Source of the DNA: Pseudomonas sp. QTF5
Lineage (GTDB): Bacteria; Pseudomonadota; Gammaproteobacteria; Pseudomonadales; Pseudomonadaceae
Reading direction: 5' to 3'
Length of the DNA stretch: 64,000 nt
Assembly (NCBI RefSeq): GCF_000512695.2
Contig: NZ_AZRW02000018.1
Location: 43,675-107,674, forward strand
Shown one piece after another: positions 22,805 to 32,337 of this stretch (position 1 is its first letter; the number at the start of each line of letters is the position of its first letter). Made by a program: the position numbers and the translations under genes. The notes below the pieces were generated by a model. That model was not told where the DNA came from and ran no database searches. It worked only from the letters and a program-made list of their open reading frames with translations.

Positions 22805-24256
22805 TCACTGCGCGATGGTTTTCACCGACACGCCACGCTCGATCGGGGTGGAGCGACCGTAGATATCTTCAAACCGCTCGATATCGTCTTCACCCAGGTA
22901 GCTGCCCGATTGCACTTCGATGATTTCCAGCGAGATCTTGCCCGGATTGCGCAAGCGGTGGACCGAAGCGATCGGGATGTAGGTCGACTGGTTTTCAGTC
23001 AGCAGGAACACGTTTTCGTCGCAGGTTACTTCAGCGGTGCCGCTGACCACGATCCAGTGTTCGGCGCGGTGGTGGTGCATCTGCAGCGACAGGCACGCGC
23101 CCGGTTTGACCGAGATGCGCTTGACCTGGAAGCGGCCGCCCATATCCACCGAGTCGTAGGAGCCCCACGGACGATAGACTTCGCAGTGGTTCTGGGTTTC
23201 GCTGCGGCCCAGCTCGTTGAGGGTGTTGACCATCTGTTTCACGCCTTGGACCTTGTCCTTGTGGGCGATCATCATGGCGTCCTTGGTTTCGACGACCACG
23301 ATGTTTTCCAGGCCGATCACCGACACCAGTTTGCCGTTGCCGTGGATCATGCAGTTTTTGCTGTCCTGGATGACCACGTCGCCTTTGGTGACGTTACCGT
23401 TGGCGTCTTTTTCGTTGACTTCCCACAACGACGACCAGCAACCGACATCGCTCCAGCCTGCGGTCAGCGGCACCACGCAGGCGCGCTGGGTTTTTTCCAT
23501 CACCGAGTAGTCGATGGAATTGTCCGGGCAGCAGGCGAAGGTGGCGGCATCGATGTCGACGGTGTCGGCATCCTGTGCGCTACGTTCCAGCGTCAGCATG
23601 CAGGTGTCGTAGATGTCCGGATCATGCTTTTTCAGCTCTTCGAGGAAACGGCTGGCGCGGAACAGGAACATGCCGCTGTTCCAGAAGTAACCACCGGACT
23701 GGACGAATTCGGTGGCGCGTTTCACGTCAGGTTTTTCGACGAAGTGCGAGACACGGCTGACGCCTTCCGGCAGCAGGGCGTCGTTGGTGGATTTGATGTA
23801 GCCGTAACCGGTTTCCGGTTTGGTCGCCGGCACGCCGAACAGCACCATTTCGCCACGCTCGGCTGCCACAGTGGCCAGTGCCAGGGCGCGTTGCAGGGCT
23901 TTCTGGTCTTCCAGCACGTGGTCGGCCGGCAGCACCAGCATCAACTCGTCGCGACCTTCATTGACCAGCATCATCGCGGTCAGGGCCACTGCTGGCGAGG
24001 TGTTGCGGCCGAAGGGTTCCATCAGTACGCGCTGCACGTCCAGGTTGCGGGCGCTCAACTGCTCGTTGACGATGAAACGGTGTTCCTTGTTACACACCAC
24101 GATCGGGGTGTCCATGCCTTCGAACACCAGGCGTTCCAGGGTTTGCTGGAACAGCGTTTGTTCGCCGGTCAGTGCGAGGAATTGCTTGGGGAATTGCTTA
24201 CGCGAAAGCGGCCAAAGACGTGAGCCGCTACCACCTGACAAGATCACCGGAATCAT
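22805..24256 (-). CDS. algA: Mannose-6-phosphate isomerase / GDP-mannose pyrophosphorylase AlgA
   Basis: Bifunctional enzyme (483 residues) catalysing the first and third steps from fructose-6-phosphate to GDP-mannose, the alginate precursor, in the cytoplasm. The N-terminal nucleotidyltransferase signature is SGGSGSRLWPLSRKQFPKQF at 8-27, with VEKPDVKRA in the sugar-nucleotide site. The C-terminal cupin isomerase domain has the metal-binding QMHHHRAEHW segment. Start ATG 24256 has AAGGAG upstream. Last gene of the alginate operon, separated from algF by 213 bases that include a REP pair, so it may also be expressed from an internal promoter. Confidence 0.96.
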   Translation of the reverse strand: MIPVILSGGSGSRLWPLSRKQFPKQFLALTGEQTLFQQTLERLVFEGMDTPIVVCNKEHRFIVNEQLSARNLDVQRVLMEPFGRNTSPAVALTAMMLVNEGRDELMLVLPADHVLEDQKALQRALALATVAAERGEMVLFGVPATKPETGYGYIKSTNDALLPEGVSRVSHFVEKPDVKRATEFVQSGGYFWNSGMFLFRASRFLEELKKHDPDIYDTCMLTLERSAQDADTVDIDAATFACCPDNSIDYSVMEKTQRACVVPLTAGWSDVGCWSSLWEVNEKDANGNVTKGDVVIQDSKNCMIHGNGKLVSVIGLENIVVVETKDAMMIAHKDKVQGVKQMVNTLNELGRSETQNHCEVYRPWGSYDSVDMGGRFQVKRISVKPGACLSLQMHHHRAEHWIVVSGTAEVTCDENVFLLTENQSTYIPIASVHRLRNPGKISLEIIEVQSGSYLGEDDIERFEDIYGRSTPIERGVSVKTIAQ

Positions 24257-24351
24257 GTTGTTACTCCTTCAAAATCGATTGGTTAGAGCTACTGCGTTCT
24301 GTCGTTTCACTCTTGTTCTTGTTCCGTGTCCAAATTGACGCCTCGGTCCAA

Positions 24352-24442
24352 TGTGGGAGCGGGCTTGCTCGCGAAGGCGGTGTATCAGTCGACATCGATG
24401 CTGAATGTCAGACCGCTTTCGCGAGCAAGCCCGGCTCCCACA
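24352..24442. repeat. REP pair (REPIN), type 1, between algF and algA
   Basis: TGTGGGAGCGGGCTTGCTCG and a second copy with one extra G (CAAGCCCGGCTCCCACA). The loop GGCGGTGTATCAGTCGACAT is nearly identical to the loop of the pair at 28011-28100, and both have the same orientation. Confidence 0.92.
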
Positions 24443-24469
24443 GGGATATGGGTCAATCCGGCAAATGTG

Positions 24470-25135
24470 TTAGCGCGTCGAAACCGGGCGTTTAACCCAC
24501 ACTGGCGACAGGCTGCTGCCGTTGCCGGTGACGTACAGCACCGCGGCTTCACCACGTTCCAGGGCAACCGGCTTCACGTCACCGACTTTGGTGGCGCCGT
24601 CGTACAGCGCCAGGCTGACTTTCACCGGGTTGATTTCACGCTCGCCACGGCCCTTGGCCGCCACGGACGGGACCACTTCGGTCTTGCCGTCGGCGGTTTT
24701 CAGGGTCAGGGCCTTGTCGCTGAGGTTCTGTACGCGAACCAGGGATTTCTGCTTGTTCTTGAACGGTGGCTCTTCGATCAGTTGCGGCGCGCCGCTGGCG
24801 TTGTTGACCAGGGTGTAATAGTGGTCGCCGGCCAGTTTCACCGGCAGGGTCTGGCTGCCGACCTTGGCGCTGTAGTCGCCGCCCGGCATGAAGCTGAAGT
24901 CGGTGCTGGACAGCGGCGCGACTTCGCTCAGGTTGGTGGTGCCAACAGTGGCGCTGACTTCAGCGTTACCGGCGTTGAAGACCCGCACGAAACTGGAGCC
25001 TTTTGGTGCGGTCGGGCCGTAGAGCGCGCCGTCACCGGCGAAAGCCTGCACGGACAGGACGCTCATGCCGGCGACGAGGGCAACTGCCTTGATGGAGCGA
25101 GCGGCGAGACGGCGAGGAGTAGTAGTGAAAGTCAT
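24470..25135 (-). CDS. algF: Alginate O-acetylation adaptor AlgF
   Basis: Periplasmic protein (221 residues) needed, with AlgI and AlgJ, for O-acetylation of mannuronate residues. Signal peptide ends near residue 32 (VLSVQAFAG). Two beta-sandwich-like halves follow (GSSFVRVFNAGNAEVSATVG; KSLVRVQNLSDKALTLKTAD), consistent with a non-enzymatic adaptor. 14 bases after algJ. The acetylation genes algI-algJ-algF form a unit flanked on both sides by REP pairs. Confidence 0.94.
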   Translation of the reverse strand: MTFTTTPRRLAARSIKAVALVAGMSVLSVQAFAGDGALYGPTAPKGSSFVRVFNAGNAEVSATVGTTNLSEVAPLSSTDFSFMPGGDYSAKVGSQTLPVKLAGDHYYTLVNNASGAPQLIEEPPFKNKQKSLVRVQNLSDKALTLKTADGKTEVVPSVAAKGRGEREINPVKVSLALYDGATKVGDVKPVALERGEAAVLYVTGNGSSLSPVWVKRPVSTR

Positions 25136-25149
25136 GGTGTACCTCTCTT

Positions 25150-26325
25150 TCAGTTTTGCGCCCGGTCGGGCGTCTCGGATTTAGTGTTTGCAGCTACGTT
25201 TTGTTGGCGTGCGCCGGCTTGTTTAAGCTCTGCGACCCACTGCGGGTCGGCGTCACCGATTTCGTTGTTCACAGGCAGATATCGTTCAGGGAACTCCCAG
25301 ATCAGCACTTGTGGCGGGCTGTTCTTGAAAGCATCGCTTTTCAGGTAGCTGAGCATCGGCAGAATCGGGCCGTGGCCGTCTTCGGCGTAGCTGACCACGT
25401 CGCTGTGCAGTGCCTCTTTCAGCGCACCGATGAAGTTCCAGTTCGGGTTGGCGCTGTAACTGGTGCCGATCAGGGCCACCGGCACTTCAGTGTTGGCGAA
25501 CAGGGCGTCGTCACCGGCAGGCTGATCTTGCGCAGCCACGGTGTTGCGCTTCTGCAAAGGCTCTTGGGCCGGCATCAGGTTTTCGAACAGCGGATCGAGC
25601 GGCAGGAACAACCGCAGGTCACCCTTGTGCGTCACCTTCTCCGCAGGTTCGGTGATGAAGTTTTGCGGTTCGCCGCTGAGCGGAGCCTTGTCGGCAATGG
25701 TTTTGGCCAGGGTCTGGGCAGCGATTTGCGCGCCTTCCGGGGTCCAGTGGGTGTCGGTGCGCAGGAACACTTGCTGACCGTCTTGCTTGCCCTTTTGCAG
25801 CGGGCCGAGCAGGTCAGGGGCGAGGATCTTGTTAGCCGCCACACGAGCGTGGAAGTCCTTGTACAGATTGGCGTGGATACTCGCCGGCTTCACTTCACCC
25901 AGATGTTCCGGGTACAGACGCGTCTTGGCCGGGACAATCGCCATCACCAGTTGCACGCCTTTCTCTTTCAGTTCCTGGCGCACGCCTTCGACCAGCGCGT
26001 AGTTGCCCTGCAGGTTCAACTCTTCGTTGACGATCGGGTGGAACTCTTCATCGCTGTAGAGCCACTGATCGCGACCGAGCACTACGCCCGGACGACCTTC
26101 GTTGAACAGTTTGAAATCCAGCGCGGCCCAAAGGTTGGTGCCCAGGCGCTTGATCGGGAACTCGTCGTCGTAGTGCGTTTCGACGGCTTTGCTCCAGCGA
26201 CCGTTGAGCACGGTTGCATCGGCATTGGTACTGAAGCCGAAGAAGCTGCGTACCGACCACACGCCAAGGACCAGCAAGGTCACCAGGAACAGGGCGATGT
26301 AGAAGATGCGTAATGAGCGGGTCAT
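25150..26325 (-). CDS. algJ: Alginate O-acetyltransferase AlgJ
   Basis: SGNH-like acetyltransferase (391 residues) anchored by an N-terminal membrane segment (residues 5-24), with its domain in the periplasm. Catalytic signs are the Asp-x-His pair in RTDTHWTPEGAQ and the nucleophile Ser in ALIGTSYSANPNWNF. It works with the MBOAT protein AlgI, which supplies acetyl groups. An AGGGA ribosome site precedes ATG 26325. 11 bases from algI. The C-terminal tail (NVAANTKSETPDRAQN) is polar and probably disordered. Confidence 0.94.
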   Translation of the reverse strand: MTRSLRIFYIALFLVTLLVLGVWSVRSFFGFSTNADATVLNGRWSKAVETHYDDEFPIKRLGTNLWAALDFKLFNEGRPGVVLGRDQWLYSDEEFHPIVNEELNLQGNYALVEGVRQELKEKGVQLVMAIVPAKTRLYPEHLGEVKPASIHANLYKDFHARVAANKILAPDLLGPLQKGKQDGQQVFLRTDTHWTPEGAQIAAQTLAKTIADKAPLSGEPQNFITEPAEKVTHKGDLRLFLPLDPLFENLMPAQEPLQKRNTVAAQDQPAGDDALFANTEVPVALIGTSYSANPNWNFIGALKEALHSDVVSYAEDGHGPILPMLSYLKSDAFKNSPPQVLIWEFPERYLPVNNEIGDADPQWVAELKQAGARQQNVAANTKSETPDRAQN

Positions 26326-26336
26326 AGTCAGATCCC

Positions 26337-27902
26337 TCAGAACTGGAAGTAAAGGAACGGCGAGAAGCTTTGCGCCGAGAGTTTGAGAATCGAGGCGATG
26401 AACAGCAGCAGTACCAGAGCGCGCATCACGTAACGGGCCCAGTCAGCGGTCCAGTAGGCCGGTTGCACAGTCGCTTCAACACCGACGGTGTAACCCGGTT
26501 CGTGGATGCTGGCCGGGTTGTCACCCGGAACGGCTTTGATCATTCCAGGCGTAGCCGCGGCAGGGCCATCGGCCTCGACGTTGGCAGCAGGTTTGGTCTT
26601 CTCAGGCGGCAGGTTGCTGTAGAAATCACGGATGCCGAAGAACGCCAGGGTTGCGTAAGCCACCACCAGAGTCGCCACTTGCAGACCGGTGAGGCTGGCC
26701 TGGTTGAGTTCCGACAACGACCATTCGCCGAAGCTGAACATCGCACCGTACATGCGACCGGCGACGTGCAGGTTTTCTGCGCGGAAGATCACCCAGCCCA
26801 TGACCACAAGCAGGAAGGTCAGCGCCCAACGGATCGGGTTGATGCTGCGCGGCGAAGTGTTCAGGCCGAGGGCTTTTTCGATCGCCAGCCACATGCCATG
26901 CCAGGCACCCCAGATGATGTAAGTGATGTTCGCGCCGTGCCACAGACCACCGAGCAGCATGGTCAGGAACAGGTTGCGATAGGTCATCAGCGTGCCCTTA
27001 CGGTTACCGCCGAGGGTGATGTACAGATAGTCACGCAACCAGGTCGACAGGCTGATGTGCCAGCGACGCCAGAACTCGGTGATCGACTGGCTGATGTACG
27101 GCTGTTTGAAGTTTTCCATGAAGCGGAAACCCATCATCAAACCCAGACCAATCGCCATGTCGCTGTAGCCGGAGAAGTCGAAGTACAGTTGCGCGGTGTA
27201 GGCCAGGGCGCCGAGCCAGGCATCGCCCGTGGTCGGGTTCTGCAAGGCGAAGCAATGGTCGGCCACCACCGCCAGGGTGTCGGCGATGAAGACCTTCTTG
27301 ATGAAGCCCTGCATGAACCGTGTGGCACCTTCGGAGAACTTGTCGAGGGTATGGGTGCGGTTGTTGAACTGGTCGGCCAGGTCACGGAAACGCAACACGG
27401 GGCCCGCGATCAAGTGCGGGAAGATCGCCACGAATGCAGCAAAGTCGATCAGGTTGCGGGTCGCCGGGGTATCACCACGGTAGACGTCGATGATGTAGCT
27501 GATGGACTCGAAGATGTAGAACGAGATCCCGATCGGCAACAGCACGTGGGTCAGGATGAACGGCGACAGACCGACCGAGGTCATCATCGCGTTGATGCTG
27601 TCCACGCCGAAGTTGGCGTACTTGAAGTAGCCGAGGATGCACAGATCCACCCCGACGCCCAGGAGTAGCCAGCGCTGGGCCGGTTTGGTCCGAACGCCTG
27701 CCGCACCGACTTTCAGGCCGATCCAGTAGTTCCACAGCGTGACGGCTGCGAACAGCGCAAGGAAGTCCACACGCCACCAGGCGTAGAACACGTAGCTGGC
27801 GATCAGCAGCAGCAAGTTGCGATAGCGTATTCCGCTCAAGTAGTACATGCCGAGAAAGATCGGCAAGAACAGAAACAGGAACACGTTGGATGAAAATACC
27901 AT
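26337..27902 (-). CDS. algI: MBOAT acetyl-transfer membrane protein AlgI
   Basis: Polytopic inner-membrane O-acyltransferase (521 residues) that moves acetyl groups across the membrane for alginate acetylation. MBOAT signs: FEDFSGYSDMA-like FDFSGYSDMAIGLGLMMG, QSITEFWRRWHISLSTWLRDY, and the catalytic His in GGLWHGANITYIIWG. ATG 27902 has GGAGAG upstream; the earlier in-frame start does not. A C-terminal stretch around residues 435-480 (PPEKTKPAANVEAD) is a Pro/Ala-rich cytosolic or periplasmic insertion. A REP pair lies between it and algL. Confidence 0.95.
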   Translation of the reverse strand: MVFSSNVFLFLFLPIFLGMYYLSGIRYRNLLLLIASYVFYAWWRVDFLALFAAVTLWNYWIGLKVGAAGVRTKPAQRWLLLGVGVDLCILGYFKYANFGVDSINAMMTSVGLSPFILTHVLLPIGISFYIFESISYIIDVYRGDTPATRNLIDFAAFVAIFPHLIAGPVLRFRDLADQFNNRTHTLDKFSEGATRFMQGFIKKVFIADTLAVVADHCFALQNPTTGDAWLGALAYTAQLYFDFSGYSDMAIGLGLMMGFRFMENFKQPYISQSITEFWRRWHISLSTWLRDYLYITLGGNRKGTLMTYRNLFLTMLLGGLWHGANITYIIWGAWHGMWLAIEKALGLNTSPRSINPIRWALTFLLVVMGWVIFRAENLHVAGRMYGAMFSFGEWSLSELNQASLTGLQVATLVVAYATLAFFGIRDFYSNLPPEKTKPAANVEADGPAAATPGMIKAVPGDNPASIHEPGYTVGVEATVQPAYWTADWARYVMRALVLLLFIASILKLSAQSFSPFLYFQF

Positions 27903-28010
27903 CCCGATCTCTCCATGTTTAACCAACAGTCAAGGGCCAACGGCCCCCCCAAACCCCCCTTGAAAAACCGGGGGACACATCACTCAAAAACTCATGCCTT
28001 ACACTTACCC

Positions 28011-28100
28011 TGTGGGAGCGGGCTTGCTCGCGAAAGCGGTGTATCAGTCGACATAATTGGTGAATGTCAGACCGCATTCGCGAGCAAGCCCGCTCCCACA
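28011..28100. repeat. REP pair (REPIN), type 1, between algL and algI
   Basis: TGTGGGAGCGGGCTTGCTCG and CGAGCAAGCCCGCTCCCACA, loop GCGGTGTATCAGTCGACATA. It fills most of the 215-base gap in an operon whose other gaps are mostly under 40 bases. Same orientation and nearly same loop as the copy at 24352-24442. Confidence 0.92.
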
Positions 28101-28117
28101 GGGGGATTACGTTTGTC

Positions 28118-29248
28118 TTAAGAACCTTTGCCTTTCTCGCTGGCCGGGTCGTAGACCTTGGTCAGATCCCCGCCGAGGCGGAAGGTCTTGAACGGCTGCA
28201 TTTTGTGTTTCTGCGCCAGCACATCCGGCGTGCAGGTGTAGAGCGAGCAGAACGGTTCGAGCCAGGCGAATTTCGAATCGACCTTGAGGTCGGTCATGTC
28301 CTGCTCTTTACCGTTCTTCTCCTCGAATTCATCCGGGTCTTCCACGCCTGCAAGCACGCGATCACCCAGGCGTTTCAAGGCGCCGTTGTTTTCCTGGCGC
28401 AAATCGACACCGTTTACCTGGGCGAAACTGGCGATCATCGCCAGTGGCGGCAGGGCATAGTTGTGATAGGCGAGGGCGCGTTGCTGGCGCTTGAGTTCGT
28501 TGGGCAGGAAGCCTTGGGCGTCGACCTGATTGACGCCGACCTTGTATTCCTTGACTGCCCAATCGAACAGATCTCGGCGGTTGGTGGCGACCGACGTGGC
28601 CATTACCGACCAGGCTGCCCAGTACGAGTGGTTGTTGGTTTGCTCGAGCGGCAGGTTGTCCCAGTCGCTGACCACCTGATCGGCCATTTTGCTGAACCAG
28701 GCTTCAATCACTTGCGCCTCTTGCTGGTGGTTAGCCAGCGGATGCGAGTCAGAGAACTTCAGGCGGACATAGGACGAAGCCATGCTGCCCAACGCCCATT
28801 TGCGCATGGACTTGCCGGTGTGGTTGAAGTCCTTGGACATCAGTGCATCCGCCCGAGCCCAAGTAGCCAGCCAGTTGAGGGTGCATTCCAGTTGTGCAGG
28901 GTTACCGTCACGCATGAACTTCATCACCTGCTTGCTGGTGCTGCGCTCGATCTTGGTGATGTCGGCGGTGGTGTCGCGGAAAGCTTTTTCCGATGCCTCG
29001 TTCAGGGTCGAACGGGCCTTGTCGGAGCCTTCGTATTTGCTGCGAAATTGCAGGGCGCCGGTGTAGGGCGTCGGCATCGCGTCGCAGCCTTCACTCTTGT
29101 CGCCGGTTTTGACTTTTTCAATTGGCGCGAAGTAACCCTGGGGCGGGCGAAGTGGCGCGGCGGCCTGGGTGGCGCCGGCGAACATCGCCAGCGTCAGCAG
29201 GGAGGGCGCGAGTAACTTTTTCAGCGTTCGGGTTTGCATGCAGTTCAT
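28118..29248 (-). CDS. algL: Periplasmic alginate lyase AlgL
   Basis: PL5 polysaccharide lyase (376 residues from ATG 29248) that cuts alginate in the periplasm and clears misdirected polymer. Signal peptide ends near ATQAAA. Catalytic signature NNHSYWAAW, plus [16 protein letters not shown] and [13 protein letters not shown], as in P. aeruginosa AlgL. Starts are possible at 29263 (overlapping the algX stop), 29248 (AGG with 9-base spacing, chosen) and 29239. Translationally close to algX. Confidence 0.95.
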   Translation of the reverse strand: MNCMQTRTLKKLLAPSLLTLAMFAGATQAAAPLRPPQGYFAPIEKVKTGDKSEGCDAMPTPYTGALQFRSKYEGSDKARSTLNEASEKAFRDTTADITKIERSTSKQVMKFMRDGNPAQLECTLNWLATWARADALMSKDFNHTGKSMRKWALGSMASSYVRLKFSDSHPLANHQQEAQVIEAWFSKMADQVVSDWDNLPLEQTNNHSYWAAWSVMATSVATNRRDLFDWAVKEYKVGVNQVDAQGFLPNELKRQQRALAYHNYALPPLAMIASFAQVNGVDLRQENNGALKRLGDRVLAGVEDPDEFEEKNGKEQDMTDLKVDSKFAWLEPFCSLYTCTPDVLAQKHKMQPFKTFRLGGDLTKVYDPASEKGKGS

Positions 29249-29259
29249 AAGAGGTAGCC

Positions 29260-30711
29260 TCATTGCCCGGCTTGAGCGGTACGCTGCTCGGCGCCGGAGA
29301 ACACGTTGCGTTTGCAGATTTTCGCTTCGACTTTCTGAGGCGTGGTACCTGGTTTTTCAGGTCCCTGGACTTCGACGGCCAGCAGATTCTGCGAGGCCCA
29401 GTCTTCGTCCGTGCGCAACTCGAAGGCGAAACGCCCGTCGGTATCGGAGGTTTCCGGTTTCTCGATCTTGATGTCCTCGTGGCGCCCATTCATGTACCAG
29501 AGGGTGGCTTGCAAGGTTTTCACCGAGGTGTCGGCGAAGCGGATGTCGATCTGGTGGCTGCTGTTGCGCAGGTCCAGGTTCTTGCTGTTGACCATCAATT
29601 CGTTTTTGCCCGGTTTCAGCGTGGCGCTGGCGCTCATCTGTGCGTCTTTGCCTTCGCAACCGTTGTCCAGCAGCGCCATCATTTGGCGGTAGATGGTTTC
29701 CTGATCGAGGCGATAAAGCGGCGAGAATTCCCAGATGAGGATTTTCGGCGGTTTGGTCTGGAACTCTTCGCTGCCCAGGTACTGCAGCATCGAACCTTCG
29801 AAGCCACCACCGGGGAACGCCACGTTGAGGATGTCGGCGCCGATGGCCTCTTCGAGGAAACCGGCGAAGTTGTAGTTCTTGCCACTGTGGCTGGTGCCGA
29901 CCAGGGTGATTTCCGGATTGCCGGAATCACTGAACAGATCGCCATCGCCCGCTTCGCCTTTGGGCTCGGTGGTGAACTGATCCATGTACTGGATCGCGTA
30001 GCTAGTGCCACAGAGTTGACCAGCCATGTTGTGTAACGTTCCGGTCTTGCCCATGCGACCCGACTTATGGGTCTCGAATTCACGCTTGGGAACGTCGGCG
30101 AAGGCCGGCAATTGCTTGACCTTCTCGGCGACGATTTTCGCTGTGCGCTGGGCGCCATACGGCGTCCAGTGTTGGTCGCCGCGGAAGTAGAAATCGTGAG
30201 CCGGCAGGGTGTCGGGCAGCGATTCGTTGGTCAGCGGCGACAGGTCCGGGACCACGTAGCCCATCTGTGCGAAACGCCCGAGCATGGTTTTGTAGTTTTT
30301 CAGCGCCTTGTCGAAATCGTAGCTCGCCTTCTCTGCCGGGTTCAGCTTGTTGCGGTTCACCAGGCCACGGGTTGGCTGGTAAACGATGACCAGTTCCACG
30401 CCTTTGCTCTTGAACGCATCGTGCAGTTGCTTCATGCGTTTGTAGCCGGCGGGCGTGGTGTCGAACTCGGTGCGCAAGTCTTCTTGCGTACGGAACAGCC
30501 AATCGCCCTGGGCCTGCACCAGCGTGGTGAAGTTCTGCTGATAGCGGGTGGTGTAGTTCTTCGGGTCGTGGGCTTCGGGGCACAGATTGCAGCAATCCTC
30601 GGCCTTGAAGCTGGGAGCTTTGGCGTCTTCGGCACGTACGCCAGTGCTGGCCGCGAGAATGCCCGCGGTCAGGGCCGACAGGCTGAGTAATTTGATCAAG
30701 TGTGGGTGCAT
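29260..30711 (-). CDS. algX: Alginate biosynthesis protein AlgX
   Basis: Periplasmic protein (483 residues) with an SGNH acetyltransferase-like domain and a C-terminal alginate-binding CBM; it transfers acetyl groups to the polymer and is part of the secretion scaffold. Signal peptide ends near GVRAED. Catalytic signs: [13 protein letters not shown] (Asp-x-His) and [13 protein letters not shown] (Ser). Cysteines at [10 protein letters not shown] suggest disulfides, relevant to periplasmic oxidation. Its stop overlaps the earliest algL start; it is 10 bases from algG. Confidence 0.96.
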   Translation of the reverse strand: MHPHLIKLLSLSALTAGILAASTGVRAEDAKAPSFKAEDCCNLCPEAHDPKNYTTRYQQNFTTLVQAQGDWLFRTQEDLRTEFDTTPAGYKRMKQLHDAFKSKGVELVIVYQPTRGLVNRNKLNPAEKASYDFDKALKNYKTMLGRFAQMGYVVPDLSPLTNESLPDTLPAHDFYFRGDQHWTPYGAQRTAKIVAEKVKQLPAFADVPKREFETHKSGRMGKTGTLHNMAGQLCGTSYAIQYMDQFTTEPKGEAGDGDLFSDSGNPEITLVGTSHSGKNYNFAGFLEEAIGADILNVAFPGGGFEGSMLQYLGSEEFQTKPPKILIWEFSPLYRLDQETIYRQMMALLDNGCEGKDAQMSASATLKPGKNELMVNSKNLDLRNSSHQIDIRFADTSVKTLQATLWYMNGRHEDIKIEKPETSDTDGRFAFELRTDEDWASQNLLAVEVQGPEKPGTTPQKVEAKICKRNVFSGAEQRTAQAGQ

Positions 30712-30721
30712 AAAATTATCC

Positions 30722-32311
30722 TCAGTCCCGCATTTCGGTCTGGCGTTCGACAGGGTCGATCAGCACGGCTTTCTGCTGGCGCACCAGCAGATCGAGAATT
30801 TCATCCTGGCGCTCGCCGAGGATCCCCGAAAAGCTGATGCCGCTGGATTTGGTCGGCGCGAGCATCGACACGCGATACAACTCCACGCTAAGCGGCGAGT
30901 CGATCGACAGCGGTCCGCTGCCATTGGCGGCCAGTTCACCGCCGACCACGATCAGCGACACCTGGGCGTCGAACGGGTCGAGCTTGATGTCCCGGTCGGT
31001 GTCGCTCAAATCTTTGATGTGCCCGTAGACACCGGTCAGGCCGTTGGCCATCGAGATGTTTTCGTACAGGCGAATGTTCACGCTGTTACGAATACGGATG
31101 CCGTGGCGCTTGTTGCTGATCACCTTGTTGCCCCACAACAGGTTGTCAGCACTCTCGTAGAGGGTGATGCCATCGGTGTGGTTCTTGTAGATCTCGTTGT
31201 AGGCGATCAGGTTGTTTACGCTGTTACGGTCGATCACCAGGCCCGACAACTTGTTGTCGTAGCTGCGGTTGTTGAAGATGAAGCTGTCGTTGACCTCACG
31301 GGAAATAATGATCCCGTGCTTCTTCTTCGTACCGAACACCGTGTTGTCGGCGATGATCAGGCCATGCGACCGGTCATGCGGGTCGATGCCGTAGACGATG
31401 TTGTCTTTGTAGGTGTTGCCCTTGACCACGAAGTCGCGGGTTTCGTAGCAGTAGAAGCCGTACCACATGTCCGCGAACTCGGAGCCGACAATCCAGCCGG
31501 TCGGTTCAGGGCGCTTGAGCACCTTGGCCATGTTCGGCGTGTATTGGGAAATACTCACGCCGTAGGACTTACTGTTGGCGTAACCGAAACTGGCGATCTT
31601 GCTGTTGGCGATGTAAGTCTCGGTGCCACCCCAGGACAACATGAACGGACGGAATTCCTTGGGCGACTTGAAGGCCGCCGGGCCGTTTGCCTTCTCGCTC
31701 CAGCCAGTGATTTTGGTATCACGCACGAACAGCTGGCCGTCGTTGACCAGGAACGAACCGGCCTCTTGGGACAGGCGCAGTTCCTGGGTCTGTTTGTCGA
31801 TTTCCAGAATGCCCTTGTTACCCACCACGATCGGCAACTTCGCCAGGAACACGCCCGGCGAGGTTTCGCTGAAGTATTGCTTGGGCAGCTTCTTGGCCAG
31901 GTCCTTGAGGTTCATGTAGCCGTCGTCGACGAAGATCGCCTGCGGGATGCCATGCTGGCGCACCACCCACTCGGCCATCTTGTTGTCGCCGCCGATGAAG
32001 TCCTTCAGGGCGTTTTCCTGCATCATCCGGCGCACGCTGATTTTGCCGGGCTTGGTGCGCACGATTTTCGCGGCGATGGCTTCAGCGGTGTAGCCAGAGG
32101 TGTCCGGCAGTTTCGGCGTGGCCAGGTCCAGCGGCTCGGTTGGCGCGCTGCTGACGGTGTAGGTCTTGGCCTGTTGCAGCCCCTTGGCCATGGTCGTCGA
32201 TTTTCCCGCTTGCACAGGCTGGGCCGGTTCGACGGTGGCGAAGGCGGCTGCGCTGGCGAGCAGCAGCGCGCCGGCCAGCAGGCTGATCGAGCCTTTCTTG
32301 GCACTGTTCAT
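30722..32311 (-). CDS. algG: Mannuronan C-5 epimerase AlgG
   Basis: Periplasmic epimerase (529 residues) converting mannuronate to guluronate in the polymer. Signal peptide at the N-terminus (SLLAGALLLASAAAFA), then a right-handed parallel beta-helix with the catalytic IDPHDRSHGLII segment and CASH-type repeats (GITLYESADNLLWGN, HGIRIRNSVNIRLYEN). ATG 32311 has AGGGAG 9 bases upstream; the alternative at 32338 would overlap algE without a ribosome site. A periplasmic scaffold partner of AlgK and AlgX. Confidence 0.96.
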   Translation of the reverse strand: MNSAKKGSISLLAGALLLASAAAFATVEPAQPVQAGKSTTMAKGLQQAKTYTVSSAPTEPLDLATPKLPDTSGYTAEAIAAKIVRTKPGKISVRRMMQENALKDFIGGDNKMAEWVVRQHGIPQAIFVDDGYMNLKDLAKKLPKQYFSETSPGVFLAKLPIVVGNKGILEIDKQTQELRLSQEAGSFLVNDGQLFVRDTKITGWSEKANGPAAFKSPKEFRPFMLSWGGTETYIANSKIASFGYANSKSYGVSISQYTPNMAKVLKRPEPTGWIVGSEFADMWYGFYCYETRDFVVKGNTYKDNIVYGIDPHDRSHGLIIADNTVFGTKKKHGIIISREVNDSFIFNNRSYDNKLSGLVIDRNSVNNLIAYNEIYKNHTDGITLYESADNLLWGNKVISNKRHGIRIRNSVNIRLYENISMANGLTGVYGHIKDLSDTDRDIKLDPFDAQVSLIVVGGELAANGSGPLSIDSPLSVELYRVSMLAPTKSSGISFSGILGERQDEILDLLVRQQKAVLIDPVERQTEMRD

Positions 32312-32337
32312 GTCGGGCACTCCCTTCGCGGTTTGCA

